Of a stretch of 9,083 bases of DNA, positions 6,613 through 9,083 are shown piece by piece. Position 1 is the stretch's first letter. Each line of letters opens with the position of its first letter. The stretch comes from DASROJ01 sp035646975 (GTDB lineage: Bacteria > Acidobacteriota > Polarisedimenticolia > JACPZX01 > DASXTC01), in assembly GCA_035646975.1 (NCBI GenBank), contig DASROJ010000183.1, forward strand, positions 1 through 9,083, read 5' to 3'. The notes under the pieces were generated by a model. The model was not told where the DNA came from, searched no databases, and saw only the letters and a list, made by a program, of their open reading frames with translations. The translations under genes were made by a program, and so were the position numbers.

Positions 6613-6641
6613 AAATTAGCATAGGGTCCAGGACGGGTCAA
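6613..6641 (-). promoter_or_regulatory. Candidate sigma70-type promoter of the gcvT-gcvH-gcvPA-gcvPB operon
   Basis: On the minus strand TTGACC (6641-6636, five of six matches to TTGACA) is followed after 17 nt by TAATTT (6618-6613, three of six matches to TATAAT). An overlapping TATGCT is an alternative -10 with a poorer spacer. The site lies in the only A/T-rich patch of the divergent region. Confidence 0.45.
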
Positions 6642-6695
6642 GATTCGGGCCCGAGGCAACGCGGGAGGCGCCGCGGCGGTGTCCACCGCCACCCG

Positions 6696-6724
6696 TTGCC
6701 AGTCGCCCCTTCGGGCCATATGTT
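6696..6724 (+). promoter_or_regulatory. Candidate sigma70-type promoter of the PilB/GspE-like gene
   Basis: TTGCCA (6696-6701, five of six) and TATGTT (6719-6724, four of six) are separated by 17 nt. Transcription would begin near 6731, leaving a leader of about 13 nt before the ATG at 6744. This would exclude the in-frame ATGs at 6582 and 6720 as starts. Confidence 0.45.
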
Positions 6725-6743
6725 CCCGACTGCGGTGACACCC

Positions 6744-8585
6744 ATGAGCCTGCCCGAGCCCTACCCGATGCAATGCTTCAATTGTCTCAGCGAGTTCGAC
6801 GCCGCCGAGGCGATCTGGTGTTCCTGCAACCCCCAGCGCCCCACCAAGGTTTGCCCGTTCTGCATGGGATGCTTCTGCGCCTCGAGCGAAGAGTACAAGC
6901 AGGACTTCTGGAGGGATGCCCCCGCGACACTGCGCGACGAAATCGAAACGCTTTCCCAGTCCCGGATGCTCATCGGAGAGGTGCTGGTGCGTTCGGGGAT
7001 CATCTCGACGGAGGACCTGCTCAACGCGTTGAACAAACAGAAGGTGGATGGCCGGCGACTGGGCGAGATCCTGGTCGAGAGCGGGGCGCTGCCCGCCGAC
7101 AGACTCGAGAGGTTCCTCCAGTCGCAGCACACGGCCACGGCGATCGATGTCCACCGCGCCCGCGTGGACGCCATGATGATCCGCAGGCTGGGCGTGGAGC
7201 AGTGCATCACGGACAGGATTCTTCCGCTGGAGGCCGAAGCGTTCCGCGACCGTCACATCATGACGCTGGCGATGGCCGATCCGTCCGATGCCACCGCGCT
7301 GCAGCGCGTGAGCAAGGCAACCGGTTACCAGGTCATACCCGGCGTGGCTCCGGCCGAGTCGATCGTCGCCGTGATCCGTTCGATCTTTCCGCCCGGCACC
7401 GAGATGCCCGAGGAGCCGGTCCGGCCCATCGCGCGGTTCGACTCGGCCAGCTCCTCGTCCGGATGGATCGTCGCCCGCGCGATTTCCCGGCGCGCCTCGC
7501 ACTTCCAGATCAGCCGCCACAATTCCCGGACGCAGGTCGCCTACCGGATCGACGGCGTGCTCTACCACGATCGCGCGAGCGCGCAGGGCGATCCGGAGGC
7601 CGCGCTCGAGGAGATCAGAGAGCTTTCCGGGCTCGATGGCAGCAAGGCTCCGGGCGTGTCGACCGGCCGGCTCGAAGTGTGCGTCGAGGGAATCGACTAC
7701 CAGCTGCTCGTCAGACTGACCCGAAGCCCCGGGCTCATGGAGCTTTCCGTGAAGATCGTCGACCCGATCACCTTCCCGCCGCGCCTCGACGACCTGGGTC
7801 TCGCCGAGCTCGCCATCGAGCGCCTGCGGATGGCCATCGACAAGGGCACCGGCCTGGTGGTGATCTCCGCGCCCCCGTTCTCCGGGGCGTCGAGCACCTT
7901 CTACTCGCTCGTCATGGAGCTGACGTCGCAGGGTCGGCCACTCGCGCTGCTGGAGTCGCCGCGCGCCGTCAGTTTGAACGATATCACCCAGGAGGAGTTC
8001 TTCCCGGACGTGCCGGACAGCTTCGGAGAGTCGCTGGCTCGTGTCACCACGGGAAAGACCAGCGCGATTGCCATCACGTCGACGAGTCCGTTCGTCTGGC
8101 CTCCACGGACAGCGGATCTCTCCGGTCGCGTCCTGGTGATCTTCAAGATAGAGTCACGCAGCCTGCCCGACGCGCTTCTCCGATTGATCTCTGCGGGCTT
8201 CCCGGCCTCCGAGATCGGCCGGCTCGCGACGCTCGTCCTGCATCAGCGTCTGGTGCGCCGCGTCTGCCAGGCGTGCCGCACCGAGGTGTCGAACGTGCAG
8301 GATCTCGCCGCCACTCTCAAGCTTTCCGCGGCCGAGGCGACGCAGCTCAGGGTCTGGCGCGGCAAGGGATGCGACGAATGCAGCGCGACACCGGGGTTCC
8401 GCGGCCGGGTTCCGCTGGTCCAGACGATGCGTCCGAACGCGGCGGTCGCCGATGCGTTGGCGCGCGGCTCTTCGGACGCCCTGCTCGACGCCTGCCGTGG
8501 AGCGGGGATGACCTCCCTGAGGCAGGAGGCGCTCGGCGCGCTGGCCGCAGGCCTCACCACCCCGGAAGAGATCACCCGGAAGTAG
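6744..8585 (+). CDS. PilB/GspE-like secretion ATPase homologue with degenerate nucleotide site and Cys-rich N-terminus
   Basis: A 613-residue relative of the type IV pilus/type II secretion ATPases (PilB, GspE). The N-terminus has eight cysteines in residues 11-45 (CFNC, CSC, CPFC, CFC), probably a zinc-binding module. Residues about 75-215 form an MshEN-type domain (MLIGEVLVRSGIIS, then RRLGEILVESGAL). The linker before the ATPase part is followed by ISRRASHFQISR and YRIDGVL (267-273), which match the family's N2 region. The ATPase core is eroded: the Walker A position reads APPFSGASSTFY (376-387) with Ala382 where the catalytic Lys belongs, the usual EDP is ESP (404-406), and no Asp box, GEIRD Walker B or LHTN His box remains. 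The C-terminal LVLHQRLVRRVCQAC with GCDEC and GFRGRVPL (497-558) keeps the family's four zinc cysteines. It is thus probably a non-hydrolysing scaffold or regulator; no pilus genes adjoin it. Start ATG 6744 is preferred for its GGTGA site and short leader. Its end overlaps the convergent gene by 14 bp. Confidence 0.85.
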   Translation: MSLPEPYPMQCFNCLSEFDAAEAIWCSCNPQRPTKVCPFCMGCFCASSEEYKQDFWRDAPATLRDEIETLSQSRMLIGEVLVRSGIISTEDLLNALNKQKVDGRRLGEILVESGALPADRLERFLQSQHTATAIDVHRARVDAMMIRRLGVEQCITDRILPLEAEAFRDRHIMTLAMADPSDATALQRVSKATGYQVIPGVAPAESIVAVIRSIFPPGTEMPEEPVRPIARFDSASSSSGWIVARAISRRASHFQISRHNSRTQVAYRIDGVLYHDRASAQGDPEAALEEIRELSGLDGSKAPGVSTGRLEVCVEGIDYQLLVRLTRSPGLMELSVKIVDPITFPPRLDDLGLAELAIERLRMAIDKGTGLVVISAPPFSGASSTFYSLVMELTSQGRPLALLESPRAVSLNDITQEEFFPDVPDSFGESLARVTTGKTSAIAITSTSPFVWPPRTADLSGRVLVIFKIESRSLPDALLRLISAGFPASEIGRLATLVLHQRLVRRVCQACRTEVSNVQDLAATLKLSAAEATQLRVWRGKGCDECSATPGFRGRVPLVQTMRPNAAVADALARGSSDALLDACRGAGMTSLRQEALGALAAGLTTPEEITRK

Positions 8586-9083
8586 CCGCTCCCGCGATGG
8601 CCGGGCGCCTCCAGGTCAGCTCGTAGAACGGCCTGGGAAGGATCCTGTCCCAGATCTTGCGCGCCACGGTCGATTCGTCCTCATGCCTCCGGCAGGTGAA
8701 CGGAAGCGCAGCCAGTGCCTCCGGCTCCATCGGTTCCTTCTGATCGAAGAGGCTCATCGGAGGCTCCGACACCGCCCAGAGCTCCTTCATCAAATCGTCG
8801 GTGACCAGCCTCTCGGTGCACCAGGTGTTCGGCTCCTCGCCGTCGGCACTCTTCTTCAGCCCTTCGGAAGCGGCGATGTCGACGGCGTCCGGGGGAATCC
8901 GGACGCAGAAGTCGAAGTCGAAGGCGGAGAATGCCATCCTCGCGATCGCCGGGCCCTGACTGTCCCCCTTCGTCTGCCCCTCCGACCCTGCCGAGAACGG
9001 ATCGATCCCCTCCAATCCCGACTGGAAGGCTTCCACGACGAGCCGCTCGTCGATGGGTACGGTGGGCACGGTGGGTACGGGGG
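8572..9083 (-). CDS. Uncharacterised protein, 3' part only (enters from right edge)
   Basis: I do not recognise this protein. The frame is open from the window edge to TGA at 8574-8572, giving 169 visible residues; the N-terminus lies outside. A GTG at 9069 could start it, but the frame is open on both sides of that codon and a Val-Pro-Thr repeat runs through it, so an internal position is more likely. Visible features are the VPT linker, an acidic polar middle, the stretch FSAFDFDFCVRIPPDAV (about 50-70 residues in), three Cys in total, and a basic end RPFYELTWRRPAIAG. I see no membrane segment or known motif. Codons are rich in G/C at third positions, as in its neighbours, supporting a real gene. 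It converges on the PilB-like gene with a 14-bp overlap and no terminator between. Confidence 0.6.
   Translation of the reverse strand, partial: PVPTVPTVPIDERLVVEAFQSGLEGIDPFSAGSEGQTKGDSQGPAIARMAFSAFDFDFCVRIPPDAVDIAASEGLKKSADGEEPNTWCTERLVTDDLMKELWAVSEPPMSLFDQKEPMEPEALAALPFTCRRHEDESTVARKIWDRILPRPFYELTWRRPAIAGAATSG
9052..9083. repeat. Short 9-bp tandem repeat encoding Val-Pro-Thr
   Basis: Units GATGGGTAC, GGTGGGCAC and GGTGGGTAC run in tandem and are cut by the window end. On the minus strand they encode VPT repeats at the visible start of the uncharacterised protein. Pro-Thr repeats of this kind usually form a flexible interdomain or cell-surface linker. Copy number beyond the edge is unknown. 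Confidence 0.5.

Noticed and set aside
6773..8626. Plus-strand 617-codon frame overlapping the PilB-like gene
   Set aside because: It is the +1 shadow of the 6744-8585 frame, which carries all recognisable domains. The alternative is mostly Arg/Pro/Gly.

Overview
This is a gene-dense, GC-rich window (roughly two thirds G+C by eye) of bacterial chromosome. Signal peptide, family content and the split glycine decarboxylase suggest a Gram-negative, non-model lineage such as Acidobacteriota or another deep-branching phylum. That placement is inference at low confidence. I see no tRNA, rRNA, insertion sequence, prophage gene or CRISPR array.

Left end (1-1157, minus strand, running off the window): an exported protein related to UshA/5'-nucleotidases. 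Its frame carries one in-frame TGA (906-908) exactly where relatives have the second Cys of an EPCGC motif. The frame then stays open, with family-like sequence, for 301 more codons to the window edge. A 7-bp hairpin with a GUC loop lies 28 nt after the TGA, within the known spacing of bacterial SECIS elements. I read this as a selenoprotein with Sec84 and regard it as the most important observation here. The same protein has lost nearly all metal ligands of the metallophosphoesterase fold, so the Cys-Gly-Sec motif rather than phosphatase chemistry may be its working part.

Next (1266-2161, plus strand): a DUF3467 protein and a Maf-type nucleotide pyrophosphatase, probably cotranscribed. They diverge from the selenoprotein gene across a 108-bp region that holds a good sigma70-type promoter for the latter.

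Centre (2144-6503, minus strand): a compact glycine cleavage operon in the order gcvT, gcvH, gcvPA, gcvPB, with the P-protein split into two subunits. It encodes T, H and P proteins. The L protein (lipoamide dehydrogenase) and lipoylation genes are not in the window. Gaps are 11 and 15 nt, followed by a 4-nt overlap. gcvPB converges on maf with an 18-bp coding overlap.

Right part (6504-9083): a 240-bp divergent promoter region, then on the plus strand a 613-residue PilB/GspE-like protein. It has an eight-cysteine N-terminal module and an MshEN-type domain, but its Walker A and Walker B regions are wrecked, so it looks like a pseudo-ATPase. Converging on it is the 3' part of an unrecognised minus-strand gene that enters from the right edge through a short VPT-encoding tandem repeat.
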